The notes under the pieces: model-generated | The model's input: only the letters and a program-made list of their open reading frames with translations | Databases searched by the model: none | What the model was told of the DNA's origin: nothing | In this document: positions 43,715-52,734 of the stretch, one piece after another | How the letters are laid out: the number at the start of each line of letters is the position of its first letter | How positions within the stretch are numbered: position 1 is the first letter of the stretch | Origin: Nitrospira defluvii | GTDB lineage: Bacteria; Nitrospirota; Nitrospiria; Nitrospirales; Nitrospiraceae | Direction: 5' to 3' | NCBI GenBank assembly: GCA_000196815.1 | Contig: FP929003.1 | Location: forward strand, 3,805,501 to 3,869,500 | DNA: 64,000 nucleotides | Program-made: the position numbers and the translations under genes

Positions 43715-45127
43715 TCATTTTGCCAGGCTTCTGATATAGGCGATCAATTGCCACACCTGGTCATCAGGCAGTCCGGCGAACGACATCATGCCGGTGCCCG
43801 GCGACCCGTTTTTGATAATCCAGAACAGTTGCCCGTCCGGAAGATCTTTCATCATCGAGCCGCAGGTAAAGTTTCGGGGCGGCGGGATCAGCGCCGCACC
43901 CATGAAGCCCTGTCCGTTGCCCTTCTCCCCGTGACACATCGCACAAGCCACCGGCTGGGCCGTCTGGAGAAACAACGTTTTCCCCGCCTGAACTGTCGCA
44001 TCCGAGTGCGGCAGCGGATTGGTTTTGGACAGGAACTCAGCCGGCGCCTTCGCCGTTTTCCTGGGTTGCGGGCACACGCCGGTCGGGCCCTCTCCGGTTC
44101 CCGCCGCCTGCGCCACTTCTGCTCCGCCCTTGAAGGTCACTTTTAAATAGGCCATCACGTCCGCGACCCCCTGCTGACCGATGGTCAGACCCCAATAGGG
44201 CATGTTCGGCGACTTCCCCATTGCCGCGCCGCCATGGTTGATCACATTGTAGAGATAGTCGGTCGGCACCTTGTCGAAGGGGATGTTGGCATGGATTGCC
44301 GGTTTCGGCTCCAGCCCGGATGCAGCCGGACCGTCGCCCTTACCGGTGAATCCGTGGCACTGAGCGCAATATTCTTTGTACAGCACCTTCCCGCGATCAG
44401 CACTCGCCAGGCCGAACTCAGGCGCCGTCCAAGGTTCGTAATATTTGAAGTCCTTGACCCCTTGCACCATGAGGAACCCGATCACCGCGCGAAGCTGCGG
44501 CTCCGTCGCGTCGGCCAGGAACTCCCCGGTGTGGGTGATAAAATCCTGGGGATTTTGGCCGAAGCGGAAGAGCCAATCCTTGTCGTACCGTTGACCTGCC
44601 GCCACCAGCGAGGCACTCTGGGGTCCGCCGATGAGTTTGCCGTTCTCTTCAATCAGGTGACAGCCGAGACAGGCGTGGGCCTTGTAAGCCATGCCGCCGA
44701 ACGTCGCGTCGAACTTGCTGACCTTCGAGAGATCGAAGGCCCCGACTTTTACCCGCGGGTCCTTGTTGTGCTGCTCGAAATACTCCGCAATACCCTGAGC
44801 TTCATCCTCAGTGACGACCGGGTGCCGCGTCGGCCCTTCAGACAAATCCCAGCGATATCCCTTTGGATACAGCGGGGCCTCTTTCCCCGTCAGGTAGCGA
44901 AGCAACCAGGAGCGCTGATATTTGCTCCCGGCCCAGATCAGATCAGGCGCCTTCAAATTGAAACGCGAATCCGCTTTTCCTTCCAGGCGGTGACACCCGG
45001 CACAGTTGTTCTGAATCATCTCCTTGACGCGAGTCTGATCACTGCCTAACAGCAAGCGAGGGAAGGAGAACAACCCCACCAACATGACCAACGCGCATCC
45101 GATCAGCACCGTCCGTCTTCCACCCAT
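43715..45127 (-). CDS. Tetrahaem cytochrome c with several cytochrome domains
   Basis: The protein has 470 residues from the ATG at 45127 (AAAGGGG upstream) and a signal segment (VLIGCALVMLVGLFSFP). Four haem sites in order: NCAGCHRLEG, ACLGCHLIEE, YCAQCHGFTG and ACAMCHGEKG, each in its own class I domain. The last domain shares FWIIKNGSPGT and FAGLPDDQVWQLI with the 41553 protein. It could pass electrons among periplasmic partners or serve as one subunit of a larger oxidoreductase. No catalytic domain is seen. Confidence 0.9.
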   Translation of the reverse strand: MGGRRTVLIGCALVMLVGLFSFPRLLLGSDQTRVKEMIQNNCAGCHRLEGKADSRFNLKAPDLIWAGSKYQRSWLLRYLTGKEAPLYPKGYRWDLSEGPTRHPVVTEDEAQGIAEYFEQHNKDPRVKVGAFDLSKVSKFDATFGGMAYKAHACLGCHLIEENGKLIGGPQSASLVAAGQRYDKDWLFRFGQNPQDFITHTGEFLADATEPQLRAVIGFLMVQGVKDFKYYEPWTAPEFGLASADRGKVLYKEYCAQCHGFTGKGDGPAASGLEPKPAIHANIPFDKVPTDYLYNVINHGGAAMGKSPNMPYWGLTIGQQGVADVMAYLKVTFKGGAEVAQAAGTGEGPTGVCPQPRKTAKAPAEFLSKTNPLPHSDATVQAGKTLFLQTAQPVACAMCHGEKGNGQGFMGAALIPPPRNFTCGSMMKDLPDGQLFWIIKNGSPGTGMMSFAGLPDDQVWQLIAYIRSLAK

Positions 45128-45164
45128 GAAACACCCCTTTCTTTCGCTCCCACTGCTGTTCCGG

Positions 45165-45800
45165 TCAGCGAGTCGCCAACCAGGCATGAATATCCGCGAT
45201 CTCCTGATGACTCAATACCGCACCCCAGGCCGGCATCGGCCCCCGCCCATGGAGCACCGTTTCCCAAAAGGCACCGTCATTTTTCAAAATCGTATTACGC
45301 GCGAGTTTCGGTCCGGCACCACCGGCCGCTCCTTCACCATGGCAGGCCTGGCAATTGTGCGCGTAGAGCCCCGCGCCTCTCGATGCCACTCCGGTCACCG
45401 GCCCCTCAGACCCCTGACGCGGGCCTCCCGCAGGCGCGATCATGGCCAACTCTTCTTCAATCGACGGCAGATGGTCCGGCGCACCGGGATGATACCGTGC
45501 CGTCACGAATTGCAAGACCGCCGCCGCCTCGTCCTTGGACAGATCCGCTCCCCAATGCATCATCTTTTCAACCGTCACTGTCCATCGGTCCGCCGGCAAT
45601 CGTTGCTGCACGATCAGATCGGTCGTGTGGCAGACGGCGCAACGGGCATGAATCAATGTCAGGGCTTGACGAGCTTGGGCCGGCTGAATCGTTCCACGAT
45701 CATCCTCCTGAGCCGCCGTGATCACGACCCAGCCAAGCAGGGTACAGAGCCATGCAGCGAGCACGAAACCGGAGGTCTTCTTCGCCGTTCTCAGGGTCAT
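45165..45800 (-). CDS. Dihaem cytochrome c, likely partner of the sulfite-oxidase-like enzyme
   Basis: The protein has 211 residues from the ATG at 45800, overlapping the molybdoenzyme stop (ATGA). It has a signal peptide (SGFVLAAWLCTLLGWVVITA). Two haem sites: ARCAVCHTTD and NCQACHGEGA, with the middle part KMMHWGADLSKDEAAAVLQFV. The ATGA overlap implies a linked product, as in SorAB, where the cytochrome takes electrons from the molybdenum subunit. SorB is normally monohaem, so this would be a variant. Confidence 0.88.
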   Translation of the reverse strand: MTLRTAKKTSGFVLAAWLCTLLGWVVITAAQEDDRGTIQPAQARQALTLIHARCAVCHTTDLIVQQRLPADRWTVTVEKMMHWGADLSKDEAAAVLQFVTARYHPGAPDHLPSIEEELAMIAPAGGPRQGSEGPVTGVASRGAGLYAHNCQACHGEGAAGGAGPKLARNTILKNDGAFWETVLHGRGPMPAWGAVLSHQEIADIHAWLATR

Positions 45801-46978
45801 GCCGCCACCGTGACAGACAGGCGATCCCATCCGTTCCATAAAAATCCTCCGGGATTCCAGGGGCTCGTCGCCGGTTGTTCTTGCCCCTGCGCATCGGTGG
45901 CGCGGCAGAGAATCGCAGTGGGCCCTGGCGTGCGGGCGTTCCACACGAACTGCCATTGTCGCCAGGCATAGGGTTGCCCCTCTCCCAATAACCGGGCCTG
46001 CTCCCAGGTCTTTCCGTCGTCGCAGGACACTTCGACCTTCACCACCGGCGCCTCGCCGGCCCAGGCGACACCTTGAATCGTGACCGGCCCGATCCGCACC
46101 GTGTCGCCCTCAGCTGGAGCGGCGATGAGCGACTTGACCGGCATTTGCTCGACCGGGACCATCGCGCTTCCCGGCAACCCGGATGACAGGCGAACGGCCG
46201 TTTCCGGAATGCGATAGGCCTGCTGCATGTAATAGCCGGGCGTTTCATCCACTCGCACTGTAATCTCGGTCAGCCACTTCATGCAGGACTCCGCCATCCA
46301 GCCGGGAGTAATCACCCGCAGCGGCGCGCCATGCAGGAGGGGCAGCGGACGGCCATTCATTTCATAGGCCAGGAGGGTATCGGGATGGAGGGCCTTTGCG
46401 AGGGGGATACTTCGCGTGAACAGCGGCACGGTCGCCAACGCCGGCCGGTCCGCCCCTTGAAACTGTACGTGGACACCCTGCGGTTTCACGCCGGCTTGCT
46501 GCAGCACATCGCGAAGCCTCACGCCGGTCCATTGCGCATTGCCGACCGCCCCGCGCTCCCACTGCACCCCGGGCACTTTGGGACGATGGTGCGCGCGTCC
46601 GTTTCCACTGCATTGCAGGACGGCGGTCAGGGTGACAGCTTCGAGTTGCTGTAAGTCTTTGAGGTTAAGCGTCAGCTCTTCTTTGACCAGCCCTTTGACC
46701 GTCAGTCGCCAGGCGTCCGGCTTCACCGAGTCGGCCGGGGGAGGGCCGAAGTGACTGCGCGTGAAAAAACGCTCATTGGGTGTGAGCCAGGAGGCAAATT
46801 CCCGGACCGGTGTTTCTGCGTCGAACGGCCTGGTCACTCGCACGGTCAAAGGCCCGGTTCCCTGCCCCGCCTCACTCGCCTGCGCGGAGGCGATCGAGGG
46901 AATCCCTGGCCCGACCACCATCCCGATGCCGATTCCTTGCAGGACCGTTCGCAACCATTCACGTCGGAACACTGTCAT
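45797..46978 (-). CDS. Sulfite-oxidase-like molybdopterin enzyme
   Basis: The protein has 393 residues from the ATG at 46978 (GGAGG upstream). Tat-type signal: FRREWLRTVLQG. The Mo-ligand Cys123 is in AVLQCSGNGRAHH; further family strings are LLAYEMNGRPLPLLHGAPLR and GWMAESCMKWL, and a C-terminal dimerisation domain (VRIGPVTIQGVAWAG, WQFVWNARTPG). It is likely periplasmic and may oxidise sulfite or a related substrate, passing electrons to the dihaem cytochrome. YedY-type reductases have a similar fold but lack the dimer domain seen here. Confidence 0.9.
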   Translation of the reverse strand: MTVFRREWLRTVLQGIGIGMVVGPGIPSIASAQASEAGQGTGPLTVRVTRPFDAETPVREFASWLTPNERFFTRSHFGPPPADSVKPDAWRLTVKGLVKEELTLNLKDLQQLEAVTLTAVLQCSGNGRAHHRPKVPGVQWERGAVGNAQWTGVRLRDVLQQAGVKPQGVHVQFQGADRPALATVPLFTRSIPLAKALHPDTLLAYEMNGRPLPLLHGAPLRVITPGWMAESCMKWLTEITVRVDETPGYYMQQAYRIPETAVRLSSGLPGSAMVPVEQMPVKSLIAAPAEGDTVRIGPVTIQGVAWAGEAPVVKVEVSCDDGKTWEQARLLGEGQPYAWRQWQFVWNARTPGPTAILCRATDAQGQEQPATSPWNPGGFLWNGWDRLSVTVAA

Positions 46979-47412
46979 CACTTTTCCTCCGTAAGATCAG
47001 ATCCCGCCGCCGGATGGCCGTGCGGATTCAGCTCGATCGCGATCCCGGCGGGCACGACGATCGATTGATGTACCGTACAACCGTGCGCCACTTTCAGCAG
47101 CCGTTCTCTCAACTCGGGTGTCACGCGATGGGGAAGGCGAATCGCGAGTTGGATCTGCCCGACTCGATGCGGTGCTTCGGCTATCGTCCACTCCGCGTCT
47201 ACTTTCAGTCCCTCACGTGAGATATCGTGTCGCGCGCAGAACTGGCCGACAAAGTACCCCACGCAGCTCGCCACCGAACCGACGAACAGTTCCACCGGAC
47301 TCATACCGGCGTCGGCCCCTCCGTCTTCAACCGGCTGATCCGTCACGATCCGGTGCCGGTCGCTCAGGATGTCGTACCGCGCTCCCCCCTGATACGCCAC
47401 GCTGAGTTTCAT
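46978..47412 (-). CDS. OsmC/Ohr family protein
   Basis: The protein has 144 residues after GGAGGAGGACG. The two redox Cys are in VASCVGYFVG and AHGCTVHQS, the OsmC/YhfA-type spacing. It probably reduces organic peroxides or binds thiol compounds. The stop overlaps the start of the molybdoenzyme (TGATG), so it heads that group. Confidence 0.9.
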   Translation of the reverse strand: MKLSVAYQGGARYDILSDRHRIVTDQPVEDGGADAGMSPVELFVGSVASCVGYFVGQFCARHDISREGLKVDAEWTIAEAPHRVGQIQLAIRLPHRVTPELRERLLKVAHGCTVHQSIVVPAGIAIELNPHGHPAAGSDLTEEK

Positions 47413-47511
47413 TTCGTCCTCCTCCGCTCGCCTCTCGTACGTCGTGTCTCGTTGTTTCTTCCCAAGAGGGAAGAGTCATGAGATACGCGTCACGCAGAGC
47501 GTTTTACGCAT

Positions 47512-48357
47512 TCAATAGGGTGCATCCGCCGGTTTTCCTCCCTTCGGCCAGTCATTGCCTTTGTCGGGAAAATCCGGGCGTGGCTGGGAGTTGATATACG
47601 CCGCGACGTCATAGGCATCCTGATCAGACAGGGCCCATCCTCTGGTTCGAGGCATGTTCGATTTGATGAAGGCAGCGGCCACCGGAATGCGCGCCATCTC
47701 CGCGCCGATGTTGTAAGACTGAGGCCCCCACACAGCGGGAGCCGCCATCGTGCCCTGCCCGTCCGCTCCGTGGCAAAACGCGCAACGGGACGTGAACACC
47801 TTAGCGCCGTTTGTGGTATCCGGCGGCTTGGGCGCTTGAATCCGCGGGATGCCGCGCCAGGCCATCCGGCTTCCCGCCGGAACATCCTTCGAGAGCCATT
47901 CGATATAGTCCACGATGGCCCGGAGCTTGTGGCTGTCCGACGGAATCGGCTTGCCGTTCAAGCTGCGTTCAAAACATTCATTGATGCGGTCCGCCAATGT
48001 CACGACACGCCCGGTCCGCGCACGATATTCGGGATAGGCCCGCGAGAGGCCGACAAAGGAAGACGAATTGGGGTCGAGCCCCGCGTCCAAATGACAATTG
48101 GCGCAAGTGAGTCGATTTCCTACGTAGGGCGCGGCGAATTCCTGCGTATGGACGACGAGCTGATATCCCAACCGGATCTGCTCCCCACGCTGCCCGCCGG
48201 GAATGGAATCGGGCGAGGGATGGCTGAACAGGGCATCCAGCCTGTCGGGCTCGGCTTGACTCATGACAGACTGTGCGCCGCTTCGTGTTTCCTGCGAATC
48301 GACGCACCCTGCCATGAAGGCGACGATCACGATGGCACTGAAGAATATGTGTTTCAT
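47512..48357 (-). CDS. tsdA: TsdA-like dihaem cytochrome c (thiosulfate dehydrogenase family)
   Basis: The protein has 281 residues from the ATG at 48357 and a lipobox-like VAFMAGC. Two haem sites, LTCANCHLDAG and SRCAFCHGADG. The segment RINECFERSLNGKPIPSDS carries the conserved Cys that is an axial haem ligand in TsdA. Family enzymes join two thiosulfates into tetrathionate or run the reverse. Motif agreement is good, but substrate is not proven here. Confidence 0.88.
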   Translation of the reverse strand: MKHIFFSAIVIVAFMAGCVDSQETRSGAQSVMSQAEPDRLDALFSHPSPDSIPGGQRGEQIRLGYQLVVHTQEFAAPYVGNRLTCANCHLDAGLDPNSSSFVGLSRAYPEYRARTGRVVTLADRINECFERSLNGKPIPSDSHKLRAIVDYIEWLSKDVPAGSRMAWRGIPRIQAPKPPDTTNGAKVFTSRCAFCHGADGQGTMAAPAVWGPQSYNIGAEMARIPVAAAFIKSNMPRTRGWALSDQDAYDVAAYINSQPRPDFPDKGNDWPKGGKPADAPY

Positions 48358-48674
48358 ACGTAGATAGTCTCGCAAACTACATACCACGTCGACAGGAGCT
48401 CGCCTACGAGAATTAGCTTTCGACATGCCCTAATGGGCATGTGTACCTGCATACTTGGCGACAAAAGCCACAGTCCCCCCCCTCCCGCCTGCGGCATCAC
48501 GCCACAGCCACATCTGCCGGCAAACGACCCGAGAACTGTGCAGTTAGGGCCAGATCGGGAGGAAAGGATTCAGAATGTTGAGTGTATGGTTCTGAGGCGC
48601 CGCGTTGCCCAGAAGATTGCGGTGGGCCCGGGCAACCGAGGTCGGCGTCGCGCGACCGGCGCACCACCCTCCGG
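48358..48674. other. Gap of 317 bp
   Basis: No convincing gene or clear element was found between the Tll0287-like and TsdA-like genes. It is long enough to hold a tsdA promoter. A stretch of C (CCCCCCCCTCCCGCC near 48475) is the only odd feature. Confidence 0.4.
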
Positions 48675-49259
48675 TCACTCCGGCATCGGAATTGAGATCA
48701 TGACCGCGCCGAGGACATCACGAAGTTTATAATCCCGCTTTGGACTGCGGGGATCGGCGTTGTGACAACTCACGCAAACAGACGAGACCGCCAAATCCGC
48801 ATACACGGCCTGGAAGTATCGCGCGCCTCCCTCCGTGACCTGGCCCTTATACGGCTGCTCGGGATGTGCCATGACCGCCTCCAGCGCCTTGCGCTCGAAG
48901 TCGTTGCGAGGCCCGCTTTGTTTGTTGATCGGATTCAGACTGATCAAGCGATAGCGCACGGAGCTTCCCGTTAAGGATGCCAGGCTCGACGCCTCTTGAA
49001 AAAATTGAGCCGGAAGCGGCAGAGCACTGGCCTCACGCCATTTTTCCGACGATTCAATCACACCTCGCCGCTGCATCCGCTCCACGACGTGGACCGTATA
49101 AAACGTCCGGTCTGCCTCCAGCACCGAATGAAGATAGTCCACGACTGATTCCAGCGGGACGCTGCCCGCCGATGGGGTGTCGGCAAAACCGGTTCCCCAC
49201 ACTCCGAACACAGAGAACGCAACAGCCAATCCTCCGGCAAGTCTCAATGTGATCGACAT
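48675..49259 (-). CDS. Tll0287-like haem c protein (DUF3365)
   Basis: The protein has 194 residues from the ATG at 49259 (AAGGAGGG upstream) with a signal peptide (LAGGLAVAFSVFGVWGTGFA). The family pattern is VSSVCVSCHNADPRSPKRDYKLRD near the C-terminus and IESSEKWREASALPLPAQFF earlier. One haem site, a PAS-like fold in the crystal structure of Tll0287. Likely a periplasmic redox or sensing protein. It follows the bc complex genes. Confidence 0.85.
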   Translation of the reverse strand: MSITLRLAGGLAVAFSVFGVWGTGFADTPSAGSVPLESVVDYLHSVLEADRTFYTVHVVERMQRRGVIESSEKWREASALPLPAQFFQEASSLASLTGSSVRYRLISLNPINKQSGPRNDFERKALEAVMAHPEQPYKGQVTEGGARYFQAVYADLAVSSVCVSCHNADPRSPKRDYKLRDVLGAVMISIPMPE

Positions 49260-49447
49260 GATAGCCCTCCTTCGAGACGGCCCCTCCGACCAGGAGGCCT
49301 GCACAGGATGAAATCTGCCGAATTCCCTCCGTTCATTCTTCCGAAACAGCGTAAGCTCCTTCCTGAAGATAGCATTCAAGGCTCGCGAGACACCCCTTCA
49401 AGCCACCGGCGGCTGCCGATCTCCGACAGAATTCCCCTCATCGCCCC

Positions 49448-49798
49448 TCACGATGTGAGCGACCGGATATAGGCAATCAAGTCGGCCAGTTGAGCCTCTT
49501 CGAACGCACCCTCATACCCGGTCATGGCGGTACCGGGCCTCCCCTCCAGGATGACCTTGCGCAGCTGCACATCGGTCTTCGCTTGCGTCGCCTTGGCGGT
49601 GAGGTTGGCCGGCGGGGGGGTCAGATACGCCGCCATGTCGCTGTCTCCCTTGCCCGTCGGGCCGTGGCAGTTCTGACAACTCTCGCGATACAACTTCTGA
49701 CCGGCCTCGGGATTCCCCTTTCCGGAGGCGGCCAGACTGATCGGAATCATTCCCAGCGCACACAGCAGCGTGAGGCTCAGATTGACTGTTATTCGCAT
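49448..49798 (-). CDS. Monohaem cytochrome c
   Basis: The protein has 116 residues with a signal peptide (LSLTLLCALGMIPISLAAS). One haem site: SCQNCHGPTGKGDSD, and axial Met likely in PGTAMTGYEG. It is third in line after Rieske and cytochrome b, 50 bp downstream, so it may be the electron acceptor of the bc complex. Confidence 0.9.
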   Translation of the reverse strand: MRITVNLSLTLLCALGMIPISLAASGKGNPEAGQKLYRESCQNCHGPTGKGDSDMAAYLTPPPANLTAKATQAKTDVQLRKVILEGRPGTAMTGYEGAFEEAQLADLIAYIRSLTS

Positions 49799-49848
49799 GA
49801 CGATTCTCTCTCAAAAGGTTTCCAGGAACAGACTCATCTGCTCGCATC

Positions 49849-51174
49849 TTACGTCGCGCGCTTCAAACTCAACATATAACTCGTCAGGTCATTCAGCTGC
49901 TGATCGGTGAGCGGGAACTTCGGCATGAACGATCCCGGCGACACGGACTGCGGATCGCGAAAATGCTTCAGGTGCCAGGCCCGATCCGGCCTTGTGTATC
50001 CGATTGTGGATAGGTCCGGCGCAACGGCGCCTCCTTCACCATGAATGCGATGACAGCCGGCACATCCCAGCTGCGCATAGATCGCCCGCCCTTGGGCGAC
50101 GGCCGGATCGGTTCTCGGCACGGCGTACAGATTCTTGAGCGAGATGCCTAAGAGACCGAACACGACGAACAGAAAGAGCAGACCGCTGCCCAGAGCCGCC
50201 GGACGCCGAATGGGGTTGCGAACCGGATTGCGATCGATGAACGGCCAGAACAGCATGATCAGGATCACGCAGAGCGGCAACACCCACGTGGCCAGAGGCT
50301 CTAACGGGCCGTGCACGTATTTGAGCAGTTCATAGTAGAACAGAAAGTACCATTCGGGCACCGGCACGAAGCTCGTATCGGACGGGTTGGCCTTATCCGT
50401 CAGAGGAAGGGGAATGCTGAACGCCAGGGTGGCGACCACAAGAAACACCGCGGCGATGACCACGGCATCCATGTACACCTGCCGGGGAGCGAAGGTCTCG
50501 CTAGCCAGCGACGCCCGATCGTCTGTCCAGGGCCCGGCCGGCCCTACGCGCCGCAACACGAACAGATGCAGGGCAATCCCGCCGATCAGAATCGCCGGCA
50601 GGAATAACACATGAATCGCAAAGAACCGTGAGAGCGTCAATGCCCCGAGGATTTCTCCTCCTCGCAAGACCCGGGAGAAGAAATCACCGATGAGCGGAAC
50701 CGTGCCCACCATGTTGATGCCGATCTGAGTCGCCCAATAGGCAGTCTGGTCCCAGGGCAGCAGATAGCCGGTAAACGCAAACGTCATCACGACGAGGAAC
50801 AGCACCACCCCGACCATCCACATCACTTCCCGAGGTTTTTTGTAGGCGCCATAGAGAAACGTCTGGAGCATGTGGAGGCCGATCGCCACGACCATCGACG
50901 AGGCGCCCCAGTGGTGAAGCCCGCGCACGAACCAGCCAAACGTGATTTCGGTTTCAATGAATCTGACGCTGTCGTAGGCGTGGTCCGGCGTCGGCGCGTA
51001 ATAGAGCGCGAGGAACATACCGGTGGCGGCTTGGAGGACGAACAAGAACAATGTCACGGAGCCAAAGACGTAGATCCAGCTGGCTCCGCCTGGAATCGGC
51101 TCATCAAGCAGGGTCCGCTGCACCGGCTTCAAATTCAACCGGCGGTCGAGCCAATCGTACAGGCGTGAAGACAT
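49849..51174 (-). CDS. Cytochrome b of a bc complex with fused cytochrome c domain
   Basis: The protein has 441 residues. The b-type haem His pairs are in GLHHWGASSMVVAIGLHMLQTF and RFFAIHVLFLP to IALHLF. The quinol-site motif is PVPEWYFLF. After the last helix comes a haem c domain (LGCAGCHRIHGEGGAVAPDL). Full-length cytochrome b plus subunit-IV-like helices and a fused cytochrome c fits bc complexes in Nitrospirae, where no separate cytochrome c1 is needed. It lies 54 bp after the Rieske gene. Confidence 0.93.
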   Translation of the reverse strand: MSSRLYDWLDRRLNLKPVQRTLLDEPIPGGASWIYVFGSVTLFLFVLQAATGMFLALYYAPTPDHAYDSVRFIETEITFGWFVRGLHHWGASSMVVAIGLHMLQTFLYGAYKKPREVMWMVGVVLFLVVMTFAFTGYLLPWDQTAYWATQIGINMVGTVPLIGDFFSRVLRGGEILGALTLSRFFAIHVLFLPAILIGGIALHLFVLRRVGPAGPWTDDRASLASETFAPRQVYMDAVVIAAVFLVVATLAFSIPLPLTDKANPSDTSFVPVPEWYFLFYYELLKYVHGPLEPLATWVLPLCVILIMLFWPFIDRNPVRNPIRRPAALGSGLLFLFVVFGLLGISLKNLYAVPRTDPAVAQGRAIYAQLGCAGCHRIHGEGGAVAPDLSTIGYTRPDRAWHLKHFRDPQSVSPGSFMPKFPLTDQQLNDLTSYMLSLKRAT

Positions 51175-51228
51175 TCTGTTCCTAGTTGTGAATTGTGAGT
51201 GATGAGTGACAACAAAGAGGACCGCGAC

Positions 51229-51780
51229 TCACAACTCGACACTGTCCCGAAGACCGGATTTGAAGTCCTTGTACATGACGAGCAGCCGCCCTCCCTCGAC
51301 CTTGGCAGGAAGCCTGTCTAACGGGCGCGGAGCGGGACCACCCAACACATCCCCCTTCACATCGAATGAACTGCCATGACAGGGGCACAGAAACTTCTTT
51401 TCTGCGTCGTCCCAGCGATACCCGCATCCCAAATGGGTACAGATCGGCGAAAACACCGTCACATCGCCTTGCGGTTGCTTCACGGCCCACACCGCTTTGT
51501 GCGATGTGGCTTCCTGCCAGCCGTCGCGTACGGTCGTGACATGGTCCAATTGTGTCGGGCGACCGGCGGGCAATTCATCGACCGGACCGACATCCACCCA
51601 CGCCCGTCGGCGGCGCATGAAAGCCGGGGAGATCAGCGAGCCGAGCAGCGGAACAGCCAGCCCTACCCCGACCACAGCGGCTGCGGCAACCGTCACCCAG
51701 TGAAAAAATGTTCGCCTCGACCCGACCGGAGTGGAAAACCCTCCCTCCGGCCGGTGATCAGGCTCTTCTTGATGGCTCAC
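51229..51780 (-). CDS. Rieske iron-sulfur protein
   Basis: The protein has 183 residues starting at GTG, with AGGA upstream. A Tat-type signal and anchor (SRRTFFHWVTVAAAAVVGVG) then the Rieske cluster ligands in CTHLGCGYR and CPCHGSSFD. It transfers electrons from quinol to the cytochrome c part of the bc complex. It heads this operon. Confidence 0.94.
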   Translation of the reverse strand: MSHQEEPDHRPEGGFSTPVGSRRTFFHWVTVAAAAVVGVGLAVPLLGSLISPAFMRRRRAWVDVGPVDELPAGRPTQLDHVTTVRDGWQEATSHKAVWAVKQPQGDVTVFSPICTHLGCGYRWDDAEKKFLCPCHGSSFDVKGDVLGGPAPRPLDRLPAKVEGGRLLVMYKDFKSGLRDSVEL

Positions 51781-51816
51781 AACTCATTCCTGTCTGCCGC
51801 TCGATCGCCTCACTGC

Positions 51817-52035
51817 CTACGACTTTTTCCCCGCATTGATCGGACAAGTATTAATCCCCAAGAGCGTCCATACCGGACAGAACCCCAGAGCACCGGTAAC
51901 TAACGCAATCGTTCCCATTGCCAGCGCAATCCCCGTACCCACCGGCGGAAGTCCGGCAAAGGCACCGATGCCGACCAACAACACTCCGAGCACAATACGA
52001 ACCGGCCGCTCAATCCCACCTACATTGCATGACAT
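51817..52035 (-). CDS. DUF2892 small membrane protein
   Basis: The protein has 72 residues with two membrane helices (PVRIVLGVLLVGIGAFAGL and TGIALAMGTIALVTGALGF) and the typical start MSCNVGGIER and end CPVWTLLGINTC. Family YgaP-like transmembrane domain. AAGGGAG precedes the ATG. Often next to rhodanese or sulfur genes in others. Its role is unknown. Confidence 0.9.
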   Translation of the reverse strand: MSCNVGGIERPVRIVLGVLLVGIGAFAGLPPVGTGIALAMGTIALVTGALGFCPVWTLLGINTCPINAGKKS

Positions 52036-52205
52036 GGCAAGACTCCCTTCGTTGGGCTCAAGTTATCAGCGTCGAGCTTTCAGCCATCAGCGTTTCGGAT
52101 TCAAAGACTGTCGGCTCATCGCTATCTTGATGGGTATGAGTCATCGCACAGGAAATGGATTCAGTTTTTTCAGCGCTCATCCCCTAGGACTTGCCGGTGA
52201 CCTTT

Positions 52206-52223
52206 AGCCGTCAGCTGACGGCT
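52206..52223. terminator. Palindrome after the cytochrome c'-like gene
   Basis: AGCCGTCAGCTGACGGCT is an 18-bp perfect palindrome, 20 bp downstream of the stop of the minus-strand gene at 52243. It has no clear T run, so a terminator role is uncertain; similar TCAGC motifs are repeated nearby. Confidence 0.35.
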
Positions 52224-52242
52224 GATCGCCGGCAGCCGACCG

Positions 52243-52713
52243 CTACTTCGTTGTCGCAAACCGATACATGTCGTGGCAGGTGGTGCAGCGCGACGTCATG
52301 CTCGACAGACGATTGAGAATTTGCACGGAAGATTCTCCCTGCGCAATGCCGTCAGCCAGATGATCCATATCCTTGTGGATCGACATGCCCATTTGCTTAA
52401 ACGGCAGGGGGAGCTTCAGCATGACGGCGGGATTGACGTCTGCCGCCATCGCCATGCCCGCCGAGCGGGCTGCGGCTTCTGCGGCCTTGAGGTGTTGGTC
52501 CGGGCTCCCCAATACCGTCACTACCCCATGCACCGACTTGAGCAATTGCCGCATCTCTGCCAGGATCAGGTCCCGCTCCGCCGGAGCCAGAAGAATTTCC
52601 GTGCGCCCGTCGGCCCCCGGCCTGGTATGTCCCTGCACGAACAACGCGACAATCACGCCCACCGTGACCATCCAGAGCACCGCCGTTCCCAACCCAAGTA
52701 CACGCCAGTTCAT
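52243..52713 (-). CDS. Cytochrome c'-like protein
   Basis: The protein has 156 residues, an N-terminal helix (VLGLGTAVLWMVTVGVIVALF) and a helical body with the haem site near the C-terminus (SRCTTCHDMYRF), as in cytochrome c'. It is the second such protein in the window (also 36803). It may bind nitric oxide or carry electrons in the periplasm. The upstream monohaem cytochrome gene is 21 bp away. Confidence 0.8.
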   Translation of the reverse strand: MNWRVLGLGTAVLWMVTVGVIVALFVQGHTRPGADGRTEILLAPAERDLILAEMRQLLKSVHGVVTVLGSPDQHLKAAEAAARSAGMAMAADVNPAVMLKLPLPFKQMGMSIHKDMDHLADGIAQGESSVQILNRLSSMTSRCTTCHDMYRFATTK

Positions 52714-52734
52714 CAGGCAATCCCTTCCATTCGG

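Noticed and set aside
48433-48732. Small plus-strand frame before the Tll0287-like gene
   Set aside because: No ribosome site or recognisable sequence, and it overlaps the end of a clear gene on the other strand.
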